A DNA stretch of 64,000 bases from JAGNKE01 sp965230245 (lineage in GTDB: Bacteria > Pseudomonadota > Alphaproteobacteria > Micavibrionales > Micavibrionaceae): NCBI GenBank assembly GCA_965230245.1, contig OZ246000.1:806001-870000 (forward strand), in the 5' to 3' direction. The notes under the pieces were generated by a model. It saw only the letters and a program-made list of their open reading frames with translations, had not been told where the DNA came from and did not search any database. Shown piece after piece: positions 28,801 through 35,641 of this stretch; positions within the stretch are counted from its first letter, which is position 1; the number at the start of each line of letters is the position of its first letter. The position numbers were made by a program, and so were the translations under genes.

Positions 28801-31800
28801 ACCGGCCGCAGGGTTATCACCCAGCGCCGCCGTAATCGGCACATCCACCGTGCCGTCTTCTTTAACGATAACATCATCGACACCGTTATTGACTTCAACC
28901 GTTGGAGGATTGATCACAGGGGCCCATGTCAGGGTAAACGGATCAGAAGCGGAGTTTGTGTTATCCGCACTATCCGGTTCACCGTCTCCGGGATTTTCGG
29001 TCGTGAAGACCGTCGCCACCAGATTGATGGAACCACTGAAATTCGGATCATCCGGCGTAATCGTCAAACCGATAATCTCATCCGGCGTAAACTCCCATAC
29101 GCCCGGGGAAACTTCCGTCCCCGCAGACGGCGTAAACCCGTCAGGAATACCGGAAATCTGGTACTTCACAATCGTCTCGGACCCGTCATCGGATCCGACG
29201 CCATTGTTGACCTCTTCACCCGTCAGGGCAGACAGATCAACGTCCAGAGGCGTACCCTCATCACCGCTGTCATCTTCAGCCGTAATCTCGGGATCATCCG
29301 CTACCGCATCAACGATAATGTTAAAGCTGTCCGGTGCGGAGTCAGCACTGATACCCGCATCGGGATCGGTTGCCGTCGCCGTTGCCACCAATCCGCTCAG
29401 GTCGATATCGCTGTCCGCAGGCGGGGTAAAGGTCAAAAGCGTATCAAGGCTCTCACCCGGCGCAAGAACAACCGTCCATGTGCCAGTCGTATCATCATAC
29501 GTGCCGATCGGCGCGGAAAAACCCCAGCTTGGATCAATGCCGGTCACTGTCACCGTCAGAAACTCACCAGCCGCAGGATTATCACCCAAAGCAGCCGTAA
29601 TCGGTACATCCACCGTGCCGTCTTCTTTAACGATAACATCGTCAACGCCCTGATTAACGGTAACACTCGGCGGCTGAATGACAGGATTCCACGTCAGTGT
29701 AAACGGATCAGACGCCTGATTGTCATTATTGGTAAAGTCAAAATCTGCATCGCTAGTCGGATTCTCGGTCGTGAAGACCGTCGCCACCAGATTAATGGAA
29801 CCACTGAAATTCGGATCATCCGGCGTAATCGTCAAACCGATAATCTCATCCGGCGTAAACTCCCATACGCCCGGGGAAACTTCCGTCCCCGCAGACGGCG
29901 TAAACCCGTCAGGAATACCGGAAATCTGGTACTTCACAATCGTCTCGGACCCGTCATCGGATCCGACGCCATTGTTGACCTCTTCACCCGTCAGGGCAGA
30001 CAGATCAACGTCCAGAGGCGTACCCTCATCACCGCTGTCATCTTCAGCCGTAATCTCGGGATCATCCGCTACCGCATCAACGATAATGTTAAAGCTGTCC
30101 GGTGCGGAGTCAGCACTGATACCCGCATCGGGATCGGTTGCCGTCGCCGTTGCCACCAATCCGCTCAGGTCGATATCGCTGTCCGCAGGCGGGGTAAAGG
30201 TCAAAAGCGTATCAAGGCTCTCACCCGGCGCAAGAACAACCGTCCATGTGCCAGTCGTATCATCATACGTGCCGATCGGCGCGGAAAAACCCCAGCTTGG
30301 ATCAATGCCGGTCACTGTCACCGTCAGAAACTCACCAGCCGCAGGATTATCACCCAAAGCAGCCGTAATCGGTACATCCACCGTGCCGTCTTCTTTAACG
30401 ATAACATCGTCAACGCCCTGATTAACGGTAACACTCGGCGGCTGAATGACAGGATTCCACGTCAGTGTAAACGGATCAGACGCCTGATTGTCATTATTGG
30501 TAAAGTCAAAATCTGCATCGCTAGTCGGATTCTCGGTCGTGAAGACCGTCGCCACCAGATTAATGGAACCACTGAAATTCGGATCATCCGGCGTAATCGT
30601 CAAACCGATAATCTCATCCGGCGTAAATTCCCAAACGCCCGGAGACACTTCCGTCCCCGCGGACGGCGTAAACCCGTCCGGAATACCGGAAATCTGATAC
30701 TTCACAATTGTCTCGGAGCCGTCATCGGATCCAACGCCGTTATTGACCTCCTCACCCGTCAGGGCAGACAGATCAACGTCCAGAGGCGTACCCTCATCAC
30801 CGCTGTCATCTTCAGCCGTAATCTCGGGATCATCCGCTACCGCATCAACGATAATGTTAAAGCTGTCCGGTGCGGAGTCAGCACTGATACCCGCATCGGG
30901 ATCGGTTGCCGTCGCCGTTGCCACCAATCCGCTCAGGTCGATATCGCTGTCCGCAGGCGGGGTAAAGGTCAAAAGCGTATCAAGGCTCTCACCCGGCGCA
31001 AGAACAACCGTCCATGTGCCAGTCGTATCATCATACGTGCCGATCGGCGCGGAAAAACCCCAGCTTGGATCAATGCCGGTCACTGTCACCGTCAGAAACT
31101 CACCAGCCGCAGGATTATCACCCAAAGCAGCCGTAATCGGTACATCCACCGTGCCGTCTTCTTTAACGATAACATCGTCAACGCCCTGATTAACGGTAAC
31201 ACTCGGCGGCTGAATGACAGGATTCCACGTCAGTGTAAACGGATCAGACGCCTGATTGTCATTATTGGTAAAGTCAAAATCTGCATCGCTAGTCGGATTC
31301 TCGGTCGTGAAGACCGTCGCCACCAGATTAATGGAACCACTGAAATTCGGATCATCCGGCGTAATCGTCAAACCGATAATCTCATCCGGCGTAAATTCCC
31401 AAACGCCCGGAGACACTTCCGTCCCCGCGGACGGCGTAAACCCGTCCGGAATACCGGAAATCTGATACTTCACAATTGTCTCGGAGCCGTCATCGGATCC
31501 AACGCCGTTATTGACCTCCTCACCCGTCAGGGCAGACAGATCAACGTCCAGAGGCGTACCCTCATCACCGCTGTCATCTTCAGCCGTAATCTCGGGATCA
31601 TCCGCTACCGCATCAACGATAATGTCAAAATTAGCGGTATCAGTGCCTGAAAGTCCTGTAGAAGGATCGGTTTCAGTCACCGTAAATTCCAACTCAACCG
31701 CATCGACATCACTGTCCGCAGGCGGGAAAAATGTCGGATTATCAGCGGGCGTCAACGCAGCGCCGCCTGTCGTATTATATGTATATGTACCGGCAACAGG

Positions 31801-32691
31801 ATCGAATACACCCGGCCCTGTCACGGTCCAACCCGGCGGAATATCGGAAATAATGATTTCCATGTTCCCGTTCGGACTGTCAGGAGAGGCAAAGAAATTA
31901 CCCTGAATACTACCGTCTTCATAAACAAAGAGCGTACCGACCTCTATAATAGGTTGCGGCGGCTGCGAGGCTGTCGCGCCGCTCTCTTCCGTATCAAAGA
32001 AAGTTTCATCATCCACTTCCGGAAGGTCATACTGTAATGCTGTCGGATTAATGGGTCCTACATCTTCAATGGAAATAATTCCCTGAGGATCAAAGCTACT
32101 CTGGAAACCGTAACCATCACGGGATGATGTTGGAGCGCCTGTAGTATTCCCACCGGCAGCAGGCTCAATCTCTGCAAACTGGGAAGGATCAACAAGAGTA
32201 ACATCCTCACCGCCCTGTTCTTCACCGGCAGCAGGCTCTATGAGAGTAACATCCTCACCTGATCCCTGATCAACCTGCGCGATTTCTGCTGGCGCATCAC
32301 GCAACTCAGATTGAGCAGGTTCTTCAATAATGATATCTAAGTCACTAAAATCACTGGTAGAAATAAACTTAAGAATAGAAGACAGATTATCTTCCATAGC
32401 CTGGTCAAAATTCACCAAAACAATTTCCGAACCGTCTTCAAAAGAAAGCTGAAGCCCGTCCTCCAAACGCACAAACTCAGAAACATCATCCTTCGCAAAA
32501 TCAAAAACATACTTACGACCGACTTCAAGCTCGACAATATAGTCTTGCCCCGCCTCCGGCTTCTGTAGAAGAACCGGCCCCGTAATCCCGTCAACACCAT
32601 TGACTAGGGTACAATTTTCCAGGCTTTCTGAAGAATGAGGAGAAGAGTTCGCAACATCGGAGGATCCAATGGAAGTTTCTGGGTTATTCAT
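22891..32691 (-). CDS. giant RTX adhesin with tandem Ig-like repeats and vWA domain (3266 residues)
   Basis: Very large secreted surface adhesin, the probable substrate of the adjacent type I system. Seen in order: an N-terminal cap (1 to ~125) with DYIVELEVGRKYVFDF, an acidic linker with two PAAG motifs, Ig/cadherin-like modules, five nearly identical 255/256-residue units, further unrelated modules of the VCBS-like kind ending in VTDADGDTDTANIIITV, a von Willebrand factor A domain with MIDAS (LDVSGSMG), then RTX Ca2+-binding nonapeptides (GGAGDDLIFGQEGNDVISGG), and a C-terminal T1SS signal region (GSGADIFLFESVDEGFDEI). AGGAG 6 nt before ATG supports the start. No signal peptide, as expected. 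Known relatives (LapA, BapA, SiiE) mediate adhesion and biofilm formation; role here is inference. Confidence 0.93.
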   Translation of the reverse strand: MNNPETSIGSSDVANSSPHSSESLENCTLVNGVDGITGPVLLQKPEAGQDYIVELEVGRKYVFDFAKDDVSEFVRLEDGLQLSFEDGSEIVLVNFDQAMEDNLSSILKFISTSDFSDLDIIIEEPAQSELRDAPAEIAQVDQGSGEDVTLIEPAAGEEQGGEDVTLVDPSQFAEIEPAAGGNTTGAPTSSRDGYGFQSSFDPQGIISIEDVGPINPTALQYDLPEVDDETFFDTEESGATASQPPQPIIEVGTLFVYEDGSIQGNFFASPDSPNGNMEIIISDIPPGWTVTGPGVFDPVAGTYTYNTTGGAALTPADNPTFFPPADSDVDAVELEFTVTETDPSTGLSGTDTANFDIIVDAVADDPEITAEDDSGDEGTPLDVDLSALTGEEVNNGVGSDDGSETIVKYQISGIPDGFTPSAGTEVSPGVWEFTPDEIIGLTITPDDPNFSGSINLVATVFTTENPTSDADFDFTNNDNQASDPFTLTWNPVIQPPSVTVNQGVDDVIVKEDGTVDVPITAALGDNPAAGEFLTVTVTGIDPSWGFSAPIGTYDDTTGTWTVVLAPGESLDTLLTFTPPADSDIDLSGLVATATATDPDAGISADSAPDSFNIIVDAVADDPEITAEDDSGDEGTPLDVDLSALTGEEVNNGVGSDDGSETIVKYQISGIPDGFTPSAGTEVSPGVWEFTPDEIIGLTITPDDPNFSGSINLVATVFTTENPTSDADFDFTNNDNQASDPFTLTWNPVIQPPSVTVNQGVDDVIVKEDGTVDVPITAALGDNPAAGEFLTVTVTGIDPSWGFSAPIGTYDDTTGTWTVVLAPGESLDTLLTFTPPADSDIDLSGLVATATATDPDAGISADSAPDSFNIIVDAVADDPEITAEDDSGDEGTPLDVDLSALTGEEVNNGVGSDDGSETIVKYQISGIPDGFTPSAGTEVSPGVWEFTPDEIIGLTITPDDPNFSGSINLVATVFTTENPTSDADFDFTNNDNQASDPFTLTWNPVIQPPSVTVNQGVDDVIVKEDGTVDVPITAALGDNPAAGEFLTVTVTGIDPSWGFSAPIGTYDDTTGTWTVVLAPGESLDTLLTFTPPADSDIDLSGLVATATATDPDAGISADSAPDSFNIIVDAVADDPEITAEDDSGDEGTPLDVDLSALTGEEVNNGVGSDDGSETIVKYQISGIPDGFTPSAGTEVSPGVWEFTPDEIIGLTITPDDPNFSGSINLVATVFTTENPGDGEPDSADNTNSASDPFTLTWAPVINPPTVEVNNGVDDVIVKEDGTVDVPITAALGDNPAAGEFLTVTVTGIDPSWGFSAPIGTYDDTTGTWTVVLAPGESLDTLLTFTPPADSDIDLSGLVATATATDPDAGISADSAPDSFNIIVDAVADDPEITAEDDSGDEGTPLDVDLSALTGEEVNNGVGSDDGSETIVKYQISGIPDGFTPSAGTEVSPGVWEFTPDEIIGLTITPDDPNFSGSINLVATVFTTENPGDGEPDSADNTNSASDPFTLTWAPVINPPTVEVNNGVDDVIVKEDGTVDVPITAALGDNPAAGEFLTVTVTGIDPSWGFSAPIGTYDDTTGTWTVVLAPGESLDTLLTFTPPADSDIDLSGLVATATATDPDAGISADSAPDSFNIIVDAVADEPTVDGGDDLCVEDGNSIPFTISTDVTDTDGSEVIEAIVISGLPEGVTLSAGTYDPVEDTWTLMPDQLDGLTLNVPEGTDEGDYTITIESIAFEQNTSGGEPDTSDNRASNTDTVVLSVKDDDVPVIVLPEIANVDETNLDPTTSVTGQVEANFGDDTPGDFTANGFSFIDGLTSQGEPITVDFDADTNTYTGSTSAGDVFTMVIQSDGEYTFTLLAPVDHPDPNNPNEAVALRFGVTATDADGDTDTANIIITVLDDAPSAEPQYSFADESTLAVEPIVINRTFDFDFGNDGAGELRLNGNFTVKYEPGGANQPLTSGGVDVDVDLNPDGTGYVGTIGDLVIFTLDVDLSTGSYTYTQFVAIDHPEGLDPADDVLWLQFGIDVVDFDGDTVSTIIGIDLYDDEPVAEDDMNSGEQGEVISGNVIDNDDQSVDVDNTIQSVSFDGVSYDLPVDGSDIMIEGDFGTLTINNTGAYSYVANDNALGKTYTYSIDNPPGSDGGGDIKNVTTSYNEATDDFEFSLTVGPESDGFTLALNGGPNPKGHEAEMALVYFDASGPEPVITIYAYNGLNTLTSWQDGSGDPGAQAPDTILSSLTNPELFDFITVSTDSDGNNVFSFALDATLIQEHDPLYGPDGEWTGVSFGDLIGMWLHPVTGLETSYNDDGYLSQWTITGQGWYDTANRPTGSEHPECVVDEFGYVLVDGDGDTDNAVLTIKTLEDDDQPVIADPDAIAVDETDLAGGSVVEGSVVTADFGDDTPGTFTPTGVDSFGFAGAKDGALTSNNVPVDVTLVGDTYFGKADGVDIFTLKIETDGDYTFTLLGPLDHADMDDPNDMIDLTFGVTANDSDDDSADATITVKVFDDGPVAADDDVAFDKTLGEIDGNVLDNDTLSQDDANTVTQIEFDGNVINVDPDTGAIIEGKFGSLEIFADGSYTYTLCDDGSGETASLDPVKSDVDGLQDVLTKNGITITIDDPDNADIFWLDTADGSGLGIDNLNTNDSKKVWPKGETFNISFEENAKAVTLTIAEIGDNNDDGNHGVDFKIFFTDGSYEIGEQEFTPGEIIDGTITFTIDSADYDGREIESIDLYSTNAGQELGASFLLNNVEVEYGGCDCATDTFTYTVTDADGDADTATLTLECIEGELIVGENVDDNGDSDVPHRVGGDEGVITGTDGADILVGDAGGSFLQQDTQDYNMVFMLDVSGSMGNPVNASSRISLLIDAMQSLMTNIGAYEDGNVKVHMVTFNTDTTSEATFMVTDADDLADAIAYLEGLTTGGYTNYEAPLQSAINWLEGGEPLGGDAITYSYFISDGEPNRFINEDGNPQSGNVATVTGEITGSDGTNEVLTLQTLSDEVIGVGIDVSSAIARLNIIDSDGDAINIDEPGDLTAALEDLNPVLNLDAVGDDVLEGGESNDIIFGDVLFTDDLAFMKGLSVTDGSGWDVFEKLEAGESAVSPDWDREDTIAYIRDNAESLAQESVNSLGDGRSGGNDVISGGAGDDLIFGQEGNDVISGGEGNDIIFGGSGADIFLFESVDEGFDEIMDFDVAEGDLLDLSTILSDLTSGSPVDMTTAINNFVIATEVGGDTIISIDPTGTSTGTGSINLAILHDVTGLDLTTAIKADTTV
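27763..31596 (-). repeat. five-copy near-identical tandem repeat array within the adhesin gene
   Basis: Five head-to-tail units in frame: three of 768 bp (256 residues) and two of 765 bp (255 residues). In gene order copies 1-3 carry a junction segment encoding NPTSDADFDFTNNDNQAS, and copies 4-5 carry NPGDGEPDSADNTNSAS and a different PPTVEVNNG continuation. Outside that segment DNA identity is almost complete; for example the first 200 bases of two adjacent units differ at one position. Each unit encodes two Ig-like modules (one ending in VATVFTTENP, one in FNIIVDAVADDP). The copy number may be affected by assembly if short reads were used. Confidence 0.95.
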
Positions 32692-32752
32692 GCTTTACTC
32701 CTAGTAACTCAAGCTAATGCTGATCACCACCACGCCGCTTGAAGCATTATTA

Positions 32753-32767
32753 TTAATCTTTTATTAA
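32753..32767. promoter_or_regulatory. possible CtrA-type site TTAA-N7-TTAA upstream of the adhesin gene
   Basis: Exact TTAA-N7-TTAA (TTAATCTTTTATTAA) 62-76 nt upstream of the adhesin start. In AT-rich sequence this short motif can arise by chance, so this is weak evidence. Alphaproteobacterial CtrA uses this spacing. Confidence 0.25.
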
Positions 32768-32804
32768 TGAAATTACCGCTTTTGTACATAATATGCAGCC
32801 CGAC

Positions 32805-32822
32805 TGTCAACAATTATGTCAA
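32805..32822 (-). promoter_or_regulatory. two TTGACA elements upstream of the adhesin gene
   Basis: On the minus strand TTGACA occurs twice with 12-bp spacing about 114-131 nt upstream of the adhesin ATG. Either could serve as a -35 element, but no well-spaced -10 matches; TATTAT and TATGTA nearby are 11-14 nt away. Kept as a candidate only. Confidence 0.3.
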
Positions 32823-33121
32823 AAGCTATTTTCTATCAATAATTTACATAATACTCAAAAGAGGTAGCGCTGCTCATAAGTAGTATTACCGTAAATTGAA
32901 GCACTCTGGCGCAAATTCATCAGAATTGTTTTTTTTGTCCAAAACTTTTTATTTAGGGACTGGATTTTTATCCGAATCAAAACTAAAAAACGCCCAAATC
33001 ACGAATCAAATACGAATCATGCGCCCGCAATTCAACTCGATTCGGGGTCAATTTTGAATAAAAATAGAGTCAAAAAGACCCTAAACCTGAAAATCTTCAA
33101 AAAATTAGAATTTTTTTTGCC

Positions 33122-33167
33122 TATGGAAAACCTGTGGAAAACTATGTGCAGTTATTTCTGTGGATAA
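33122..33167 (-). promoter_or_regulatory. cluster of DnaA-box-like sequences
   Basis: TGTGGATAA (reverse complement of the perfect TTATCCACA) at 33159-33167, TGTGGAAAA (one mismatch) at 33133-33141 and TATGGAAAA (two mismatches) at 33122-33130. Consistent orientation in AT-rich non-coding DNA. One perfect box can occur by chance; replication function is not established. Confidence 0.4.
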
Positions 33168-33713
33168 GCAAATACAACACATTAAAGACACTAACAATAT
33201 TTCAACAAGCGCTTTTTGACCAAAATTTTATTACAAAAACGATGAAAAAGGACTCGACTCCCCCCTCAACCGGAGTCATCATCAAATTGTCTTCAGACAG
33301 TTGAACAAGTTTACTTGAACATCTTTTGAAGATTTAGGACAGCTAGTCACTGTCCCGGGTGTTTGGACGCTACTTATACATTTGCCTCGGCTCTTGTGTA
33401 CGCCAGATGCTTAAGAGGAAAGCACAGCTTTTGTGCGGCATGAATTGGTTGACTTGTGGTCGTGCACATTAAAACATTTGCAAAAATTTATGCATCAACA
33501 CAAAAGCGTTTTAAAACTTTTCTTGAACTGTCCCGTTTACGCGTTTTAACGGTGACGAGTGGTTGATCCCCACGATAAATAAAGCGAGCGAGGGGTTCGT
33601 TCGCGGATATTGAGAAAAACTTACGCATGCTTATTTCTTTTCTCACGTTCCGATCTAGCGACACCTGTAAGATTTAACCTAGTTAAGTTCTTGCAGGATA
33701 TGCTTCCCAAACG

Positions 33714-33773
33714 ACCTCGGTGTCTGAATTTGCGGAACTTTGTTTTGCATCTGCGGGCGCCGAGGTTTTTTTT
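33714..33773 (+). terminator. terminator-like element in the non-coding region
   Basis: A 9-bp stem with one G-T pair (ACCTCGGTG / CGCCGAGGT) closes a 35-nt loop and is followed by eight T residues. The long loop makes it less certain than classical terminators. It would end a plus-strand transcript with no recognised coding gene. Confidence 0.45.
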
Positions 33774-33978
33774 GGGTTTCTTTTTTGCTGACCGTACAGG
33801 CGATAACCTACCGCTAATTTCAGGAATACTCTTTACAGCGCCCGATCCTTCAACTACTAAAATCTAAGCGGAAAACATACTTTAGATGTATTGCATAGCA
33901 GTTAACTATTTTGTTAATATTGTGTCATAATTATGGTATATTTTTTAATAATTTAAGTATTACAGGGTGATATTGTCT

Positions 33979-34497
33979 ATGACTTTAAGATTGGACAAGC
34001 TGAGCATTTTAGTCGCTGAAGACGTGAGTCCCATGCGACATCTTATCGTAACAATTCTCGAAACACTGGGCGTTGGACAAATCTATACGGCCGTCGACGG
34101 ACAGGAAGCCTTTGAGCTGTTCTGTACCGAAAAGCCCGACATCGTTATTACCGACTGGCATATGGCCGGCAAAGACGGACTGGACCTAACACGCGAAATT
34201 CGTAAATCCGAACGCTCACCGAATAAAGTTGTCCCGATTATCATGCTCAGCGGCTACAACGCACGCTCTCGCATTATTGCCTCTCGCGATATCGGCGCAA
34301 CCGAGTATCTTGTCAAACCGTTTACGGCCGACCACCTGATCAAACGCATTTTGCATGTCATAGAAAATCCTCGCGATTTCATCATGAATCAAAATTATTT
34401 CGGCCCCGACAGAAGGCGAAAAGACGCGGTAAACTACAACGGCCCGTTCAGGCGGGCATACGACAATCAACCCGACCGTAGCAGGAGAACGGGATGA
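33979..34497 (+). CDS. CheY-like response regulator with basic C-terminal tail (cassette copy 1)
   Basis: Single receiver domain, 172 residues, no DNA-binding or enzymatic output domain. Seen: acidic pair E14-D15, phospho-acceptor D59 in VITDWHM, Ser in MLSGYN, and Lys in YLVKPF, so phosphorylation chemistry is intact. The receiver is followed by a tail of about 45 residues with NPRDFI, then FGPDRRRK and later YNGPFRR. ATG at 33979 is used with AGGGTGA upstream; a GTG 12 nt earlier is possible. Its TGA overlaps the ATG of the next gene, so they are translationally coupled. It is paired with a helical partner and duplicated at 35111-36166. The cognate kinase is not in the window. Confidence 0.85.
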   Translation: MTLRLDKLSILVAEDVSPMRHLIVTILETLGVGQIYTAVDGQEAFELFCTEKPDIVITDWHMAGKDGLDLTREIRKSERSPNKVVPIIMLSGYNARSRIIASRDIGATEYLVKPFTADHLIKRILHVIENPRDFIMNQNYFGPDRRRKDAVNYNGPFRRAYDNQPDRSRRTG

Positions 34498-34997
34498 ACA
34501 AACCGTCAAACCAGAATCAGGTTGTCATCCTTAAAGCCAATCACGATCTACGCTCCAAAGTGGGCAGCGGAAAAATTCCCCCTAAAACGGTTCTCGCGTG
34601 CAGGCAGGTATTGGAAACACATCATTTTGACTTCAGACCGCAAGCCAAAGACCTGATCGAACAATTGGGAAAAGTCATTCGCCGATATAAAGACGGCGCC
34701 CTTTCTGAAGCTGCAACACTAGACGAACTTACAATCATTATCATGCAAATAAAGGGAAATGCGGGCGTCTTTCATCACAAACTCCTTTCCGATTTGGCTG
34801 CGTCCATCTTACTCCTGATCGAAGAATATAGAAAAATAGATGCTGAAATCATTGAAATAATTGAAACATTTGCCGGCACGAGTTTGGTCATTCTTGAAAA
34901 AGGCATAAGAAATATCAACAAAGAACGCTCGGAAAAAATTCTGAATGAATTCCTTGATGCGTGTGATCGCTACCGTGAACTGGAACGCAACCGCTAA
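34494..34997 (+). CDS. small helical protein resembling a histidine-less HPt domain (cassette copy 1)
   Basis: No established family recognised. Seen: 167 residues, almost all helix-forming, starting ANHDLRSKVGSGKIPP and containing IIMQIKGNAGVFHHKLLSDLA at about 82-102. In histidine-phosphotransfer domains the corresponding motif is H-x-L-K-G; here it is M84-Q-I-K87-G, so the phospho-accepting His is replaced by Met. Two histidines (H94, H95) follow nine to eleven residues later. The paralogue at 35642 keeps the same pattern (MQLKANASMFH). Coupled to the preceding receiver by a 4-bp ATGA overlap. Likely a partner of that receiver rather than a phosphotransfer protein, but this is inference. 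Confidence 0.6.
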   Translation: MNKPSNQNQVVILKANHDLRSKVGSGKIPPKTVLACRQVLETHHFDFRPQAKDLIEQLGKVIRRYKDGALSEAATLDELTIIIMQIKGNAGVFHHKLLSDLAASILLLIEEYRKIDAEIIEIIETFAGTSLVILEKGIRNINKERSEKILNEFLDACDRYRELERNR

Positions 34998-35029
34998 TCA
35001 ATAATACAGACTATTTATGTATAACTTTG

Positions 35030-35048
35030 TATCCTGCGCTACAGGATA
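35030..35048 (+). other. hairpin between the two cassette copies
   Basis: Perfect 7-bp stem TATCCTG / CAGGATA with a 5-nt loop between the two cassette copies. No T run follows on either strand, so it is not a classical terminator; it may be a processing or attenuation element. Confidence 0.35.
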
Positions 35049-35110
35049 ACCTGACGCTATGCTAATATGAGAACTGTCTTTATTAGTCCTCCAGAAACTA
35101 AAATTGTTTT

Positions 35111-35629
35111 ATGGCGCCGCAGTTTCACAAACTAAGCATTCTGATTGTTGATGACACGGAACCAATGGTCGAGTTGATCAAGGCTCTATTGCAAAGATTG
35201 GGCGTCGGTAAAATCCTGACCGCCTTGAATGGCGAACGCGGCTTTGCCGTCTTCTGCAGGGAAAACCCAGATATCGTCATAACAGATTGGTATATGTCCC
35301 CCGTTAACGGACTAGAACTAGCCGAAAAAATACGCCTTTCAAGCCATTCCCCCAACCGCATGGTGCCGATTATCATGCTGACCGGCTACGGCGCAAAAAG
35401 TCGGGTGATCAAGGCACGCGACCTCGGCATTACAGAATTCATCACAAAACCTTTTAATGCCGAAAACCTCCTCAAACGTATCTCGCATACCATTCATGCC
35501 CCGCGTGATTTCATCCTGAACGATTCCTTCTTCGGCCCGAACAGACGCCGCAAAAAAATGAAAAATTACGACGGCCCCCTCAGACGGCTGGAAGACGACA
35601 TTCAATCAAAGAACATCTATAACACCTAA
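35111..35629 (+). CDS. CheY-like response regulator with basic C-terminal tail (cassette copy 2)
   Basis: Paralogue of the receiver at 33979. Seen: 172 residues, acidic pair D14-D15, phospho-acceptor D59 in VITDWYM, Thr in MLTGYG, and Lys in FITKPF. The tail is conserved in pattern: APRDFILN, FGPNRRRK and YDGPLRR. Most divergence lies in the helix 1 and helix 3 faces, which usually contact partners, so the two copies may answer different inputs (inference). The start has only weak ribosome-site similarity, and a longer gap (113 bp) separates it from copy 1. Twelve base pairs separate it from the second helical gene. Confidence 0.85.
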   Translation: MAPQFHKLSILIVDDTEPMVELIKALLQRLGVGKILTALNGERGFAVFCRENPDIVITDWYMSPVNGLELAEKIRLSSHSPNRMVPIIMLTGYGAKSRVIKARDLGITEFITKPFNAENLLKRISHTIHAPRDFILNDSFFGPNRRRKKMKNYDGPLRRLEDDIQSKNIYNT

Positions 35630-35641
35630 GCAGGCTAGCGC

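Larger units (their letters stand above)
32692..33978. other. non-coding divergent region between adhesin and response-regulator genes
   Basis: The longest stretch without a credible gene, about 1.3 kb and visibly AT-rich. It contains the divergent promoters, three DnaA-box-like sequences near 33.1 kb, and several hairpins further right: 33337-33355 (GGACAG / CTGTCC), 33422-33436 (GCACA / TGTGC), 33584-33604 (GCGAGCGA / TCGTTCGC with one G-T pair), and a terminator-like stem at 33714-33766. A plus-strand frame of 85 codons at 33610 has no ribosome site, no domain and a cross-cutting terminator-like element, so it is not called. A non-coding RNA on the plus strand between about 33.3 and 33.77 kb is possible. 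Confidence 0.6.

Noticed and set aside
27763..31596. The tandem array considered as CRISPR or satellite repeat.
   Set aside because: Unit length of 765/768 bp, in-frame coding and no unique spacers; it is a domain repeat in the adhesin.
27623..31906. Several long plus-strand frames (up to 676 codons) rich in Ser, Pro and Val.
   Set aside because: They are the antisense of the repetitive adhesin gene; the periodic structure follows the repeats and there is no ribosome site or domain.
33122..33167. Replication origin call.
   Set aside because: Only one perfect DnaA box and two weaker ones, with no origin-associated genes nearby; recorded as a site cluster only.
33610..33867. An 85-codon plus-strand frame in the non-coding region.
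   Set aside because: No ribosome site, no domain, and it spans a terminator-like hairpin.
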